Notes under the pieces: generated by a model
Databases searched by the model: none
The model's input: only the letters and a program-made list of their open reading frames with translations
What the model was told of the DNA's origin: nothing
Position numbers and translations under genes: made by a program
Shown here: one piece after another, positions 52,291 to 63,239 of the stretch
How positions within the stretch are numbered: the first letter of the stretch is position 1
Layout: every line of letters begins with the position of its first letter
Assembly: GCA_020698575.1 (NCBI GenBank)
Contig: CM036245.1
Location: forward strand, 5,923,173-5,987,172
Source: Bostrychus sinensis
Lineage: Eukaryota; Chordata; Actinopteri; Gobiiformes; Eleotridae
Reading direction: 5' to 3'
Length of the DNA stretch: 64,000 nucleotides

Positions 52291-52600
52291 TCTGCAGCAG
52301 CGCTATAGCTCGTGGGCCCCCGAAAAGGTAGGCGCCCCTTCCTTCCCCGCACGTCTGTCATTTCCAGCTGCACGGCTTTTCCGAAATGCGTCTTATCTGG
52401 CGTCCCCATCGCGCCTCGGCTAACCTCCGCGCCGCTAGCTTCCTAATCTGCGACCCCTGTGCCTTAAATGGTGCTGCGGTAAGCGTTTGAGGTGGATTAG
52501 GGAGAGGAGAGAGGGCGGAGGGGGGAGCGGGACGTCCGATCTGAGCTGATGGCCCGGTTTAGAGGCGTCAGGAAGTGGGACGGAGGGAAAGTGTTTGTGC
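52291..52600. promoter_or_regulatory. Candidate conserved non-coding block 8
   Basis: CpG-rich unique block with CTTATCTGGCGTCCCCATCG (GATA-type TTATCT), GCGCCGCTAGCTTCCTAATC and GCCTTAAATGGTGCTGCGG. No coding signature. Confidence 0.35.
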
Positions 52601-52759
52601 ATCTTTAACCCTTTAGGTTTTCCTGTGGACTTTTTTAAAGGACAGTCCTATTTTTCATCCTTTGGTCCAGTATCTTAGCAGAACTGCATACAAGGCAGTA
52701 ACACGTCTGCTTTTAAGCATCGCCATTATTTGTTTGTTTTTTGTTTTTTGTAACCTGGT
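52601..52759. other. Spacer
   Basis: Nothing recognised. Confidence 0.5.
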
Positions 52760-53325
52760 GTAGACAGTAGAGCTCAACCGATATGGATTTTTTTGAGGCC
52801 GATACCGATATTAAGTAACAAAAATATACCAATATCCGATACAACAACCGAAAAAGTATTTTAATTTATTATGTATTTTATGTATTATATGTATTTATTT
52901 ATTTTATTTTATTTAGCTTAAACTACATTTGTTTAACTTAAATTTCATTTAAACTCACTGCGCAAGTAGAGCGTGGAAAGAGCTACAAAATGCATTTTAA
53001 TTTTTTGTTCTATGAGGTTTTATGGCAAAGAAATTAGTAAAATGTTTTTATTGCCATTTTGAGCTTTTCAGGCCATGAGAAGGCGAGTTGAGGAGTTGCC
53101 TATGAACTGCAGAGTAAGAACCAAACTGCTGGGAAACACTCTGAGTTGGCGCCAGCGCCCTCTGCTGGACACATAGCAGAAGGTAATCACTTGCAAGTAA
53201 ACAGGTCTTATTCCAGAACAGAGTAAAACTAGTACTGTTTATATCGGCGGATATCGGCCAGATTTCGGCCGATAACCGATAATTTTCTAATGGGCTATAT
53301 ATATCGGTCGGGCTCTAGTAAACAG
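52760..53325 (+). mobile_element. Non-autonomous hAT, family L copy 1 (complete)
   Basis: Element 52768-53317 starts TAGAGCTCAACCGATATGG and ends CGGTCGGGCTCTA. Octamers GTAGACAG (52760-52767) and GTAAACAG (53318-53325) match at 7 of 8. Dense CCGATA/TATCGG words near both ends. Contains GCCAGCGCCCTCTGCTGG at about 53148, a CTCF-like core on the minus strand. Confidence 0.85.
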
Positions 53326-53469
53326 AGCTGAAATACATGATTTTCCAGTAGGATTGCTGTTGACAAGCCATGTAGACGAACAGTCAGTAGAAACATTAGA
53401 TTCATTTAAACTCAACCCAAAAGTGGTTTAAAATATGGTTTAAAAATGAAACTTGTATATTTTCATACC
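53326..53469. other. Spacer
   Basis: Nothing recognised. Confidence 0.5.
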
Positions 53470-54206
53470 ACCTTGGTGGCACAATGCAGGGGCGGATCTA
53501 GAGGGGTGGCACAGGGGGGCAGCTGCCTCCCCAGATGCCACCCCACCTGGAGACAGCAGACGGGAAAATACAAATTTTGTGATGGGTCAGACATTTATGA
53601 GGAAAACTTTAAATATTTAAAAATAAGCATCATACAAGAAAAGTACTTCACTGACTAAGAGCAAACAACAATAAAACACCAGATGCCCAGGTGGAATTTA
53701 TGCAGTTTCTGGACAAACATCAGGATGGGTTATATAAATTACCTTAGATGTGCAAGATAGTAGTTGTATTACCAATGAGTAGTGCAGGTTTTTAATCTCT
53801 AGACTAATTAAGTTGAATTACCTGAATACAAATGAAGTAAAACTTTAGCTCTGGACATGTTTGTGCAGAGCTTTGTCCAGCTGTAACGGACAAAGACAGC
53901 TGAAGATTTTAAGTTAATTAAATGAAGGTGACCTGTCCTATTCTCTGTTTTATAAGCAACAAAATAGTTATTTTTCAATTATCCTATTTTGTTCAAACGT
54001 TAGTAGTAGATATAATGTATTAAACTGTTTGCAACCCATAAATTTTCCATTATCCTCCTTACCACCCTGTGATTTTTTCTCTAGCTCCGCCCCTGGCACA
54101 GTGGCAGAGTGGTTAGCACTGTCACCTCACAGCAAAAAGGGCCTGAGTTCAGCTCCTGGACCGAGTGGGGCTGTCCTAGCGTTGGGTAGGTTTCTTCAGG
54201 GTACTC
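53470..54206 (+). mobile_element. tRNA-like-headed retroposon split by a hAT
   Basis: The head starts GGTGGCACAATG (53475-53486) and resumes at GCACAGTGGCAGAGTGGTTA (54096), then GCACTGTCACCTCACAGC and CCTGAGTTCAGCTCC. AGTGGCAGAGTGG and GAGTTCAGCTCC resemble Pol III A and B boxes (TRGCNNAGYGG and GGTTCGANTCC), both decayed. The body is cut by the family D hAT at 54207. Confidence 0.6.
53479..54103 (+). mobile_element. Non-autonomous hAT (CAGGGGCGGATCTAG type)
   Basis: Element 53487-54095 starts CAGGGGCGGATCTAGAGG and ends CTCTAGCTCCGCCCCTG. Octamers GCACAATG (53479-53486) and GCACAGTG (54096-54103) match at 7 of 8. Inserted in the head of a retroposon. Interior AT-rich, non-coding. Confidence 0.85.
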
Positions 54207-54720
54207 CAGTGTTTCCCAACCAGGGGTACGCGGGCACTTTGCAGGGGATATTTCCTATTTCCAAGATGATGAGAAAATATTTGCAACCTTTTCATAATGA
54301 ATTATTGAAACTTATGACAGAGTCTGTTCAGCTGATGAAAAGGAGGTGACACTGCAAACAAATATTGTTTGAATGTTACGTTTTGTTTTTAGATACAAAG
54401 GGAGTTCAAATTATATATTTTTTCTTTGTAGTAAAAGTATTGAGTTTAAAATTATCTGTTTTTATTTTTTAAGTTTATTTTGAACATAAAATATATAGTA
54501 AACTTGGGAAATGGGATAGGAGTTTATATTGTTATATACATTTAAGTCGGGCAGAATAATCATTTCAATTGTAGAATTTTTGTTTTTAAAAATGCACAAA
54601 ATGTATTTATAATTTATTTGTTATAGGTTAGTAAATTAGAAAATGCACTTAAAATAAAAGATAATAAATCAAATAAATAAATAAATAAATAAAATTTTGC
54701 CTTGTTTTTTGAAGGAAAAT
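54207..54720 (+). mobile_element. hAT family D copy 3 (right end unclear)
   Basis: CAGTGTTTCCCAACCAGGGG then GTACGCGGGCACTTTGCAGG. The AT-rich interior follows the other copies; the right end and octamer were not found. (AAAT)n at about 54668-54693. Confidence 0.65.
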
Positions 54721-54724
54721 GCCC

Positions 54725-55015
54725 AATAAATCAGACTTGGAACTATATTTCAATAAATCCTTCTGTAAAAGCCTTAGTTCAGTAAGACTGGACAGTTTGG
54801 TGTTTGTAGGAGCTGCTGAAGTGGAGATTTCTGACTCAGAGTAAGAAAAAAACTCATTTTGGCAGCCTTTTAAATGAATATCTCCAATAGAAATCTATGG
54901 ACGCATTGACTAAATGTATTAAACTAAACACTTTCATGTGTAATTCTGACGTTTTCTTTATTTCAGTGTTAAAGCCTCAGGTTAAAGAACAAACTGGACC
55001 AAAAGCTCAACATTT
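54725..55015 (+). repeat. Unclassified repeat family O (plus copy)
   Basis: Inverse partner of 45955-46235. Landmarks ACTGGACAG, CCAATAGAAATCTATGGA, GTGTTAAAGCCTCAGGTTAA and AACTGGACCAAAA. A TTTCTTTATTTCAG pyrimidine-AG precedes GTGTTAAAG, looking like a splice acceptor, but no frame follows. Confidence 0.65.
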
Positions 55016-55600
55016 AAAATTTTGTTTTTGTTTTGCCTGCAGTGTTATTTTGCAAACAGACCAACAACAACATAACCTCCAGGAAATCTTAAAACACATT
55101 ATCAACACTGGAGGTAAATGAATAGTACATCTGTTTGGCTGAAGTTTTCCTTTCTAAAACCCAAAGTGGCAGTTCCACATTCAGCGCCATCTCTCATATT
55201 TGTATCTGTGTCAAACTGAATCCGAGTTGGGGAGGGAGGTATTTTTGAAGCGATGATATTTTCTCTATTGTCACCATCTCTCCTCCTTCTCCATCTCCTC
55301 TGCCTCGTCTTTAAATCCGTCACCCACTACATGTCCGGACAGCGGGGGGCGCCAATCAAATTCTCCTCGCCTCCTCTTCCCTGACCTCAATATCTAACTT
55401 TGGCATGAAAAAAAAAAAGGAAAATACTGAGGAATCGTGAAAGGGGGAGGACTGAAAGAGTGCAGTGGAGTCGGGGAGAGAGTGTATTAAGTGTTTGGTG
55501 TTGGTTTGGGAGGAGGAGGAGGAGGAGAGTGGTTGTCGGAGAGATTGGCGTGGAAATTGAAAAAAAAAAAAAAACCCATGATGCACTGCTGCAGGAAGAA
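55016..55600. promoter_or_regulatory. Candidate conserved non-coding block 9
   Basis: Unique block with CAGCGCCATCTCTCATATTTG, GAATCCGAGTTGGGGAGG and a (GGA)n run at 55510-55530. Frames on both strands include homopolymer translations; no domain. Confidence 0.28.
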
Positions 55601-56020
55601 ATGTCACCAAGATCTGAACGTCTTTATGTAAAACTGTTAATAGATACAGAGCGGCGCTGCCAGTCAGAGGCAAAGTCAGGAACGATGGAAAGTTGTTCTT
55701 TAAACTGTTTCAAAACTGAAGGTTGTTGGGGTCACAAGGCACAGTAGATTCTATTGCTGGTCCCAAGCCTGGATAAATGGAAAGGGCAAATGGTTTAAGG
55801 TAAGGAAAGGCAGACTAGGATAAAGTCCCTAAGTAATAAATGTGGTACAAGAAGACATAGAGACAGTTATAATGGATTTACTGACAGACTGTGTTATCAC
55901 ATTTGCATTTCAGCCTGGAGTATGAGCTTATTTAAATTTAATATATTTTTATTTTTGAGAATTTAATAATAACTTACTATTTGAAAGTTAACATAAGGAG
56001 AATGCATTGGTTTGGTTTCA
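55601..56020. other. Intergenic with family P scrap
   Basis: CTGGTCCCAAGCCTGGATAA at about 55758 is family P. The rest is unrecognised. Confidence 0.4.
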
Positions 56021-56280
56021 GTACGATTCACTTAATGCTATGCTCGTTGGTGTTCGATTGTTGAGTTGAAAGTCAAGGGAAGTTGTGTTGTTCTTCCTGT
56101 CTCACTGTTTTCCCACGTTTTGAATAAAGTTGTGGAGGAGTGAAGACGTGAATAATTTTCTCGTTTCCCACATCGCCACTCTCTCAAGCAACAAGAATTA
56201 AGGGCGCAACACAAACTCCACACAGAAAGGTCCAGGAATCGAACCCAGGACCTTCTTCCTTCTTCCTGCTATCCCCTTTG
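56021..56280 (+). repeat. Possible LTR 3' part plus retroposon scrap
   Basis: AATAAAG at about 56123, followed about 90 bp later by GGGCGCAACA, could be the R-U5 end of an LTR. AAACTCCACACAGAAAGG and GAATCGAACCCAGGACC after it are the retroposon head in minus orientation. The LTR reading is weak. Confidence 0.3.
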
Positions 56281-56940
56281 CCCACTTTTACACTAAAACA
56301 TTTATCGTTCGTAGCCTCTAAAGCAGAACTTGGGAACCTTTTTACCTTAAATAAACAGGTAGGGAGACTGTGGCTGTGTCCGAACGTCCTCCCTAGCCCC
56401 TAACCCCTCAGTCCCTACACAGTCCAGCACTATACAGCCGACTGTAGTGCACTCATTTTGTGAATGATTCAGACTCACACACTATTTTTCTCTCAGCGGT
56501 GATCATGTGACTCTGACATCTGTGTATAAAAGTGTTGAAACTCCGCTGATAATGTTCTTCTGTGATAAAGCCTGACCAGACTCACCTGATGTTTTAGTAT
56601 TTATAGATAAATAATAGTAATACGTGTGATATTTAACATGAATTATGGCTATAATGAATAAAACGGCCTGGATTATTGCAGCTCTGTGCCTTACGTGGGG
56701 AGGCTGAACGCTGGCTAAGCTAACGTTAGCAATTTTACACTGCAACGGTTTATTTAAGAGCTTTTTATTTCTGATTACGACGTGACAGAAGTAAAAACAG
56801 CGTTTCTAACTGGTTTCATTCAGACGTGTTGTGTACAGTTTAAAGACTCGCAAAGCATTCTGGTCTACACTGACCTCTAGTGACCATCGCTGTCCACTAC
56901 TTTTCAAAATGCATTGTGGGAAAGTGCACTATTGTTTATC

Positions 56941-57260
56941 CACTAGATCAGCCATTCCCAAAGTCAAGACTGTCGTGGCCCCCTTAAATTTCCGAAAATC
57001 CCTTGCGGACCCCCAACAAAAAAACCTCCCTCTATTCAAAACAGTCTGCCATGTTTTTCTACATGTTTTTTTTTAAATAAAAATATTAGAAAAACACTGA
57101 TTATTGACTAAAAGTTGTTTTAAAGTAATATTTTAAAACAAGTATACAATTAATTTCAATTTTTTTGTACTTAATGTTTTTAGGTACTTAATATTTTCAT
57201 TGATTCATTTATATTTTTGTATGTTTTATTTGTTTTTATGAACCAAAACCATGTGTCTGA

Positions 57261-57295
<35 letters not shown>

Positions 57296-57306
57296 TAATA
57301 AAAATA

Positions 57307-57397
<91 letters not shown>

Positions 57398-57520
57398 TAA
57401 TAATAAATAAAATAAATAAATTGAAATTGAAATATAGATAGCCTTTGGGGGCCCCCCTGTAGTACCTTTGTGGACCTCCAGGGGGCCCCGGACCCCACTT
57501 TGGGAACCACTGCACTAGAC
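56941..57520 (+). mobile_element. Non-autonomous hAT carrying an (ATT/TAA)n array
   Basis: Element 56949-57512 starts CAGCCATTCCCAAAGTC and ends CACTTTGGGAACCACTG. Octamers CACTAGAT (56941-56948) and CACTAGAC (57513-57520) match at 7 of 8. Family E copy 1 shows the unoccupied version CATTAGACATTCAGACAC, confirming the insertion. GGCCCCC-type words near both ends. Contains an AAT microsatellite. Confidence 0.85.
57260..57420 (+). repeat. (AAT)n microsatellite
   Basis: About 45 AAT units with AAC, AAAA and GAT interruptions. It produces the poly-N and poly-I frames on both strands (57180-57578). Confidence 0.97.
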
Positions 57521-57532
57521 ATTCGGACACAC

Positions 57533-57985
57533 TTGTCGCTGACCCGGTGTCACAGAAGCGGCACATCGCTGTTAACAAAACAACAAGCTAGTAATGGCTT
57601 TATTTCTCAATTTTTTGTCGTGGCAGAGCGGCTAAATGGCAGAAAAAACTTTAGAGAAATATGCAACGTAAGTAAAGCTGAGTGAAGAGTCTATAATTGT
57701 GCTTTACGCTGAAATGTAGGGGGCTGGGGTTTTTGTCGTAACATGAGCACTCCCTCATTCGTTTACCTGTTAATATTTCAAAAAATGGTCATAGAGCGAT
57801 CATCTGTGTTACAGCACAAAGACTTTTTATACTTACTTTACTGTAAAAAGCTAATTATCCTGCATTTCTTTCAAGATAAAATACATAACTAATAAAAAAA
57901 TAAGAAATATAACAATATAAAGTTCTATTACATTACTTATTTTACTGTATTTTTCATTGTATTTGCGATTGGTTTTGCAGTTTCA
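57533..57985. other. Intergenic, unclassified
   Basis: AT-rich. Possibly the interior of the minus hAT that ends at 58098. Confidence 0.4.
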
Positions 57986-58098
57986 GTAGTTTCATATAAA
58001 AGATGGCATTTTTTTTATCAATTAATTCCAGTTACCTCCTGTAAAGTGCTCACGTGCCTCTAGGGGTCCCCGTACCGCTGGTTGAGAAACACTGGCTC
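57986..58098 (-). mobile_element. hAT family D end (minus)
   Basis: CCTCTAGGGGTCCCCGTACC then GGTTGAGAAACACTG is the inverse of the 12119 left end. The other end was not found. Confidence 0.65.
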
Positions 58099-58255
58099 AC
58101 ACTGCTGCCTCGTCGATCCAATTCCGAATAAGCGGAAGAAGATGGATGGACGGAAATCAAGCCATAGGGAGTCACAAGCGTGTTTGTGCCAGTCCCAAGC
58201 CTGGATAAATGAAGAGGGGTTGTGTCAGAAAGGGCATCTGGCATAAAATCAAATC
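58099..58255 (+). repeat. LINE-type 3' fragment (family P)
   Basis: GAATAAGCGGAAGAAGATGG, ATAGGGAGTCACAAGC, AGTCCCAAGCCTGGATAAAT and GTGTCAGAAAGGGCATCTGG, typical of a high-copy teleost non-LTR 3' region. Confidence 0.55.
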
Positions 58256-58400
58256 AATTGCAAAACACTGAAACTATAGGAGGGAAAAGTCAAAAGGAAA
58301 GAAAAAAAAGGCATAAAAGCTAAAAAAGTGAGGCGTTCATTTATTTATATTTTCACATAATTATCCCTAATGCCCTCACATTTAAAAAAGTATTTCCCTT
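58256..58400. other. Spacer
   Basis: AT-rich, nothing recognised. Confidence 0.5.
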
Positions 58401-58720
58401 TATTTGTTCTTCCTCATTGTACAGAACTATAGCGCGCATTAACCTACATGTATTTTTCATTTAACACCGGACATGATTTATATACAGCTCTCACAATAGG
58501 ACCCCATTTACATAAATTAGCTCATTCATTATGGCTAACTGTATTTCTCTGCAGGACGGCTGTATATTTTAAATGAAGCCCCTCTGTTTTAGCGCTCTGT
58601 AACTGTCTGCGGCGCGGTACGGCCTGCCCACGCTCTCGAGGTCTCCGTATGGTCGGAGGGGGGTCTAGCCGCGGTTGTAACCAGTTAATTTATAGTAGGA
58701 GACCTGGGGAGTGCTGTCCT
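58401..58720. promoter_or_regulatory. Candidate conserved non-coding block 10
   Basis: Unique block with TTTACATAAATTAGCTCATT, CATTATGGCTAACTG, CATGATTTATATACAG and GTATATTTTAAATGAAGCC, turning CpG-rich after 58600. No coding signature. AT-rich homeodomain/POU-like words in a unique block favour an enhancer reading. Confidence 0.35.
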
Positions 58721-58924
58721 GCTGAGGTGTTTCCATGTGAATGTGTGAATTAGAGCAAGCGGAGTGTGGACAGATGTGGACATGCGCACATCTGTAGGTG
58801 TAAATACGCAGTTTAATGATGAAAAATGTGTTTAATAATCCAAGGAAGGTTAGGTTATGTTTTTAAGTCTGCAAAGTTTGATACATTTAAAGTAAAAAAG
58901 TTAAAAGATTCATTTAATGCCAGG
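58721..58924. other. Spacer
   Basis: Nothing recognised. Confidence 0.5.
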
Positions 58925-59041
58925 AGAGAATGAAGGCGTCTGCATAGAATCAACCAGGAAGTCTGTCACTGTCAGCCAATCACAGCCCGCCACCTTTACC
59001 TCTCATCCAATCACATCTCAAGCCGTTCATATGCTGTATGT
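58925..59041 (+). promoter_or_regulatory. LTR-like promoter module, upstream half (copy 2)
   Basis: CCAAT at 58976-58980 and 59007-59011, with CAGCCAATCACAGCC and CATCCAATCAC shared with 8515-8560. Cut by the hAT starting at 59042 just before the TATA position. Confidence 0.5.
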
Positions 59042-59269
59042 TAGAGGTCGACCGATGTGAGTTTTTCTGTGGCTGATGCCGATACAGATTTTTAAAATGC
59101 AGAGCAGCCAATGGCCGATAAACACTGATGATTTTTGGGGCCGATATGTAGGGAGAAAGAAAGAAATAAATATAATATGGCCATTTGTGTAGCCATTTTT
59201 AGTAATGCTTATAAAACGCAGAAATATGTGTTAGATGTGTTAAAATATGTGTTGGACTGTGAGAACTAG

Positions 59270-59815
59270 AACTAACCTAACTAATAAGGCGTACTGAGCA
59301 GCTGTTTTTCTATGTTCCCAAGATTAACAAAGAAATTGGGCGTCGAGCGTTTAAATTCACAGCTCCATCTGATTGGAACAACTTACCTTTCTCAGTCAGA
59401 TCTAGTTCCTCTGTACATGTTTTTAAGGCGTCTGTATTTAAACACTTGAAAACGATATGTTCTTGTTTTTGATTGTGCTCTGTTTCTGTAATAATTCTGG
59501 TTTAATCTGAATTATTATTCATTTTTGCCAGTTAAATAAGTGTGTGTATGTACATGGGTATATGGGCATACTGTATTTATTATGTTGTAAGTGAGTAATT
59601 GGTACATGTATTCCATTTGTAGTGGGTAGGATGGTTTATAATCAGGTAGAATAGACTTGGAGAACTTTTTGTTTGTTGGTGTGAATGTTGTGTACTGTGA
59701 TTGTCTTTATGGATTGTGTTTCTGTTCTCTGTATCACTGTTTGTCTGTGCTGAGGACCCCCTCGAAAACGAGATGGTGCATCTCAAGGGGTTATCCTCTA
59801 AATAAATACATTTCA
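59270..59815 (+). mobile_element. LINE 3' remnant with reverse transcriptase C-terminus
   Basis: Frame from about 59342 reads RAFKFTAPSDWNNLPFSVRS, then SSSVHVFKASVFKHL, the well-known C-terminal A(P)SDWN-x-LP...FK motif of teleost LINE ORF2. The 3' end has CGAGATGGTGCATCTCAAGG, which can form a hairpin (GAGATG/CATCTC), then TTATCCTCTAAATAAATAC. 5'-truncated. Confidence 0.75.
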
Positions 59816-60268
59816 AATAATCGGATTAATCGATTATAATTGATTATTGAAATAATCATCAGCTAATTTAGTAATCAAATAATCGCCAGCTGGGATATTT
59901 AATAATGACACATAATGCCATGTTCTGTGAGAGAAGGTTTTATTTCCTAGACAGAGCAGTAAACCGTTAAAAACAATGTACATTTTGTGTTTTTGATTAA
60001 AAATATCATAATGTATTACAGATGATATTTTACGTATATATGCGCTATATAAACATCTTCAAGAAGCAGCTTGTAGCTTTGTCTGATTTAATTTTGTAAA
60101 AATTAAGTGATTTCTGGTAGCATTATCACCAATTTTTAACAAAAACTATACACACCTCAAGTTTTTAACCATTTTACTCGCGCTTCTCTATTCGATTATT
60201 AATCAACTAATTCAAAAAGTAATCGACAAATTAATCAATTATCAAAATAATCGTTAGTTGCAGCTCTA
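59816..60268 (-). mobile_element. hAT-like fragment (ATCGATTA type)
   Basis: Right edge AATAATCGTTAGTTGCAGCTC then TAG; on the minus strand this is the common CTAGAGCTGCAACTAACGAT hAT-type end. TTAATCGATTATAATTG at the left edge is the inner part of the other end, with the terminus missing. Confidence 0.6.
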
Positions 60269-60500
60269 GTGAGAACAGTTAAAGATGAGGTTTTTTTGTT
60301 TTTTTGGGAGAACCAATAAGACAGAGAAAATGCATTTGGATATTTTGTTCTGTGCCAAAGAAAAAGAGCAAAATCTTTTTTATTATTACTTTAAATCTTT
60401 TATTTATTGAGCTTTTTGGGCTGAGATAAAGTGATTTTAGATGTTTCCTATGAACTGCAGAGTAAGAGCCCAAACTGTGACAAGAAGGTTTGGGGAAGTT

Positions 60501-61440
60501 CTTCAGTCTCATGGTTGCCCGGCATAAAAGTGCAAAAAATTGGAACCATCAACCTCCTCAGCCGCTCCAGGATTTTTTCTGTAAAGTTGGGAGATGTGAG
60601 TGCGTCAGTGGGTCAGGACGGGTGAAGTCTTTGGTCTGCTCCAGTTATTAAGACGTCTAAGAGGAGAAAGGAAGAAGATCCGAGGCACTCTGACCTGAGT
60701 TAAAAGTTCTTTATTTAAGCGAGGGCCAGGCCAACGCATTTTAAACGTTGAATGGTTTATACAGGCTATATACAGTATATTTTCTAAACGTTTTTGGCCG
60801 ACAAGTGCAATCAAACTGTTTGTACCACAGTTACTAGCAGCTAGGTCCCCAGTTCCTCTTCTCAGCCACCGCCAGTGTCAGTGATTTTTTGCCGTTTACA
60901 ACAAAACAAAACATTTTAAGTCAATTTTTCCTAAAGGCGTTCGGATACTGACGAAGCGCTCTGTCCGTCTTTCACCAGAGCTTGCGGATATGGAAGAATA
61001 GAGCAGCACATGCCATTGGGGGGCGCTAGTAAACACAGCTCAACAATTACAGCAGAAGAAACGGCTGAACTTTTTAAGGAGCAACTAGAGCTAAAGTTAG
61101 TGACGGTTTATTCAAAATCTGAACAGACCACCGCTGTTGTCGTCTCATTTTCTTGGCTCTTTTTCAGTAAATGTGGAGTAAAAATCTCCTCCAGTGCTGT
61201 CATGTTTGTTTACCGTCACTCTTTTTCTTCCTTGACTGTTGGGAGTATAAACACTGTGACTCCAACAACGGACAAATCTATTTACGTACGAAATGAAAGA
61301 CTAAATGAGCCTCAAATACCCGAGAGAGCAATATGTATCTGTTTAAAGAACTGAGCTAACAGAAAAATACAATCAGTGAAGGGTCAACAGGACTTGGACT
61401 CCCAGTTAGCTGCTGCTGTAGATAAAGTCTGACACATTTC
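60501..61440. other. Intergenic, unclassified
   Basis: GGGGGGCGCTAGTAAACAC near 61018 resembles a CTCF core. A 114-codon frame at 61010-61354 has no domain. No repeat partner found. Confidence 0.35.
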
Positions 61441-62029
61441 CAGGTAATGAGTGATATGGATACTGTATTTTGCAGTATTTGACCTGGTTCTGCCCTGTGT
61501 CGTGTCTGCAGCCCTCTGTGTGTCTGTCGCTTTCCGCTCTCGTTTCAGAAATCCCTGCGCTGTGTGTCAGAGTGCATTCAAATCAGCCTCTTATCTTTTT
61601 ACCCAGAATGCTCGGGGCTCGCCTTCCCACCTCCGATCCTTATCTCTGCTCACTCACTCACTCACCCTCTCCCCCCTCTCCACATTCACACAGCACTGTC
61701 CCAGACACTACCTCCCTGTCTAAACTGTTTCATTGCTGTTTATAATATTGTAACGAGACTGAATACATCATCTAGATTTTCTTATTGATTGGTCTGCAGG
61801 GGTTCAAACTGTGGTTCGGGTACCACTGGCAGTCCGCAGGCCCTTTTCTAGTGGTACTCAGAAGTGTCTAGAACCCTTAAATATATGAGACTGGTTTAGT
61901 TCAAGTTTATTTCTGGGATTAATTCTGATTTTGTCCTGCTTTAGCCCTGGTTTAGTCTACCCTGGACAGATAGACCAACCCACTTTCTTTCCAAATGCAG
62001 AAGGGTCTGGATCCACAGCAACAGAGATT
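61441..62029. other. Intergenic, unclassified
   Basis: GGGGTTCAAACTGTGGTTCGG near 61800 may be a hAT-like end. Overlapping 74-91-codon frames lack domains. Confidence 0.35.
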
Positions 62030-62470
62030 TGTTTCCAATTGTATTGTTTGAAACCGTCCTATCACAGTCGAAGATCTGCAGCGCGTCTTACAAAAACAGA
62101 AGATAAACTCCTATAAAAATAACCAAGATGGCGCTGGTTTATACAGAGTGAATTTAATAACTTCTCCTCTCCTCTTAGAGCTTTCGTTCGTCTCCTGTTG
62201 GTTCTGCTGAAGTCCATGTTGTTGTTCAGTCCTCTGTGGGATTTTTGTCTTCATCCTGTTTCCATTTTAACAACAGTAAAGTCCCTCTGACGTCCCACGT
62301 AACCACCACATTCAAACAAACCCACTTTTTCCACAAGTTTTTGCACAACTGCCTTCTGCTGCTGTCCCCTTTACAAATAAGTACAGAGTTGCTCATAATC
62401 ACACCATATTCTGCTGTTTTATGACGAAACCAGCCACAGTCATTCACATCAAACTCAAAGCAAGTGATAC
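62030..62470 (-). repeat. Family H copy 3 (minus)
   Basis: Reverse complement of 26930-27320: CCTGTTTCCATTTTAACAAC, CCCACGTAACCACCACATTC and CAAACCCACTTTTTCCACAA. Confidence 0.65.
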
Positions 62471-62659
62471 CAGACTAAGTTCTTTGTATAGAAAAGGAAA
62501 AAAAAGTAGTCTAGCATGGCCAGGCTATAAAACGTGTACTACTTTAGCTGAAATAGCAACTGAACAACCTCTGAAATGATTTTATTTGCTTGTCATGGGA
62601 TACAAAATATATATCTTCAATGGGACATTCTAGGTTTATGTCCTAGCCCCATGACTGTT
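62471..62659. other. Spacer
   Basis: Nothing recognised. Confidence 0.5.
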
Positions 62660-63160
62660 AAATTGGTTATACTAGTCTTTTATTTACTTTTTAAACCAGT
62701 CTTGGTCTCCTCTAGAACTGCAGCATGTTTTAGCGCCTTTAAAAACATTATGTGACTGAAAAAGAACATTTTTAATAAGTACTCTACTGGTGCCATAAAG
62801 AAACAGGAGAATGAGACCAGCAGAGGGCAGCAGAGTGCAGCAAAAACGCACTTTACTTCATTAAATCTCTTGACGATGCCATTTTACTATAAAATAAAAT
62901 ACAATGTCTGTGAGGAATCAGTGGAAACAGAGCTGTACAGAGTTTTTTTTGGATAAATGAATGAGAGCAGACTGGATGTAGAGGAGCTTGCTGATTGGTC
63001 AGTGCTTCCTGGAGTGGAGAGAGTGGAAACCAAGCGCTTTGAGGCCTCAGAAACTCGTGCCAGAGACTATACAGGATTACGCAAACAATACTCCAGGTTT
63101 GTTTTTGATCAGGGAAGATTAAAACATTGGAGAAATCTCAGAAAAGTGTGCCTTAAGTGA
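62660..63160 (+). repeat. Interspersed repeat, family F2 (plus copy 2)
   Basis: GAGACCAGCAGAGGGCAGCA (about 62816), GAATCAGTGGAAACAGAGC, GAGCAGACTGGATGTAGAGG, GATTGGTCAGTGCTTCCTGG and ATACAGGATTACGCAAACA. The 67-codon frame 62957-63160 is within the repeat. Confidence 0.7.
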
Positions 63161-63239
63161 ACAACTTTGGGTTTTAAATGTTACTCATGTGCGTCAAAGA
63201 TTTCTAAAAAGTAATAATACATTTCTTTAACCCTGTGGC
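63161..63239. other. Spacer
   Basis: Nothing recognised. Confidence 0.5.

Larger units (their letters stand above)
56374..57532 (+). mobile_element. Family E copy 2, interrupted by a hAT
   Basis: Begins CTGTGTCCGAACGTCCTCCC as copy 1 and follows it through GGCTAAGCTAACGTTAGCAA and CTCTAGTGACCATCGCTGTC. It lacks the 5S SINE, is split by a hAT at 56949, and stops shortly after GACATTCGGACACA, so the right end seen in copy 1 is missing. Confidence 0.75.
59042..60500 (+). mobile_element. hAT family L copy 2 with nested LINE and hAT-like sequences
   Basis: Left end TAGAGGTCGACCGATGTGAG then CTGATGCCGATACAG. Family L resumes at about 60330-60480 (TATGAACTGCAGAGTAAGAG matches 53100). Between are a LINE remnant and an ATCGATTA-rich hAT-like piece. 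The right end of family L was not found. Confidence 0.55.

Noticed and set aside
54096..54170. tRNA gene
   Set aside because: Only decayed A- and B-box-like words are present and no cloverleaf forms; it is a retroposon head.
57180..57578. Poly-leucine, poly-isoleucine and poly-asparagine frames
   Set aside because: Translations of the (AAT)n microsatellite.
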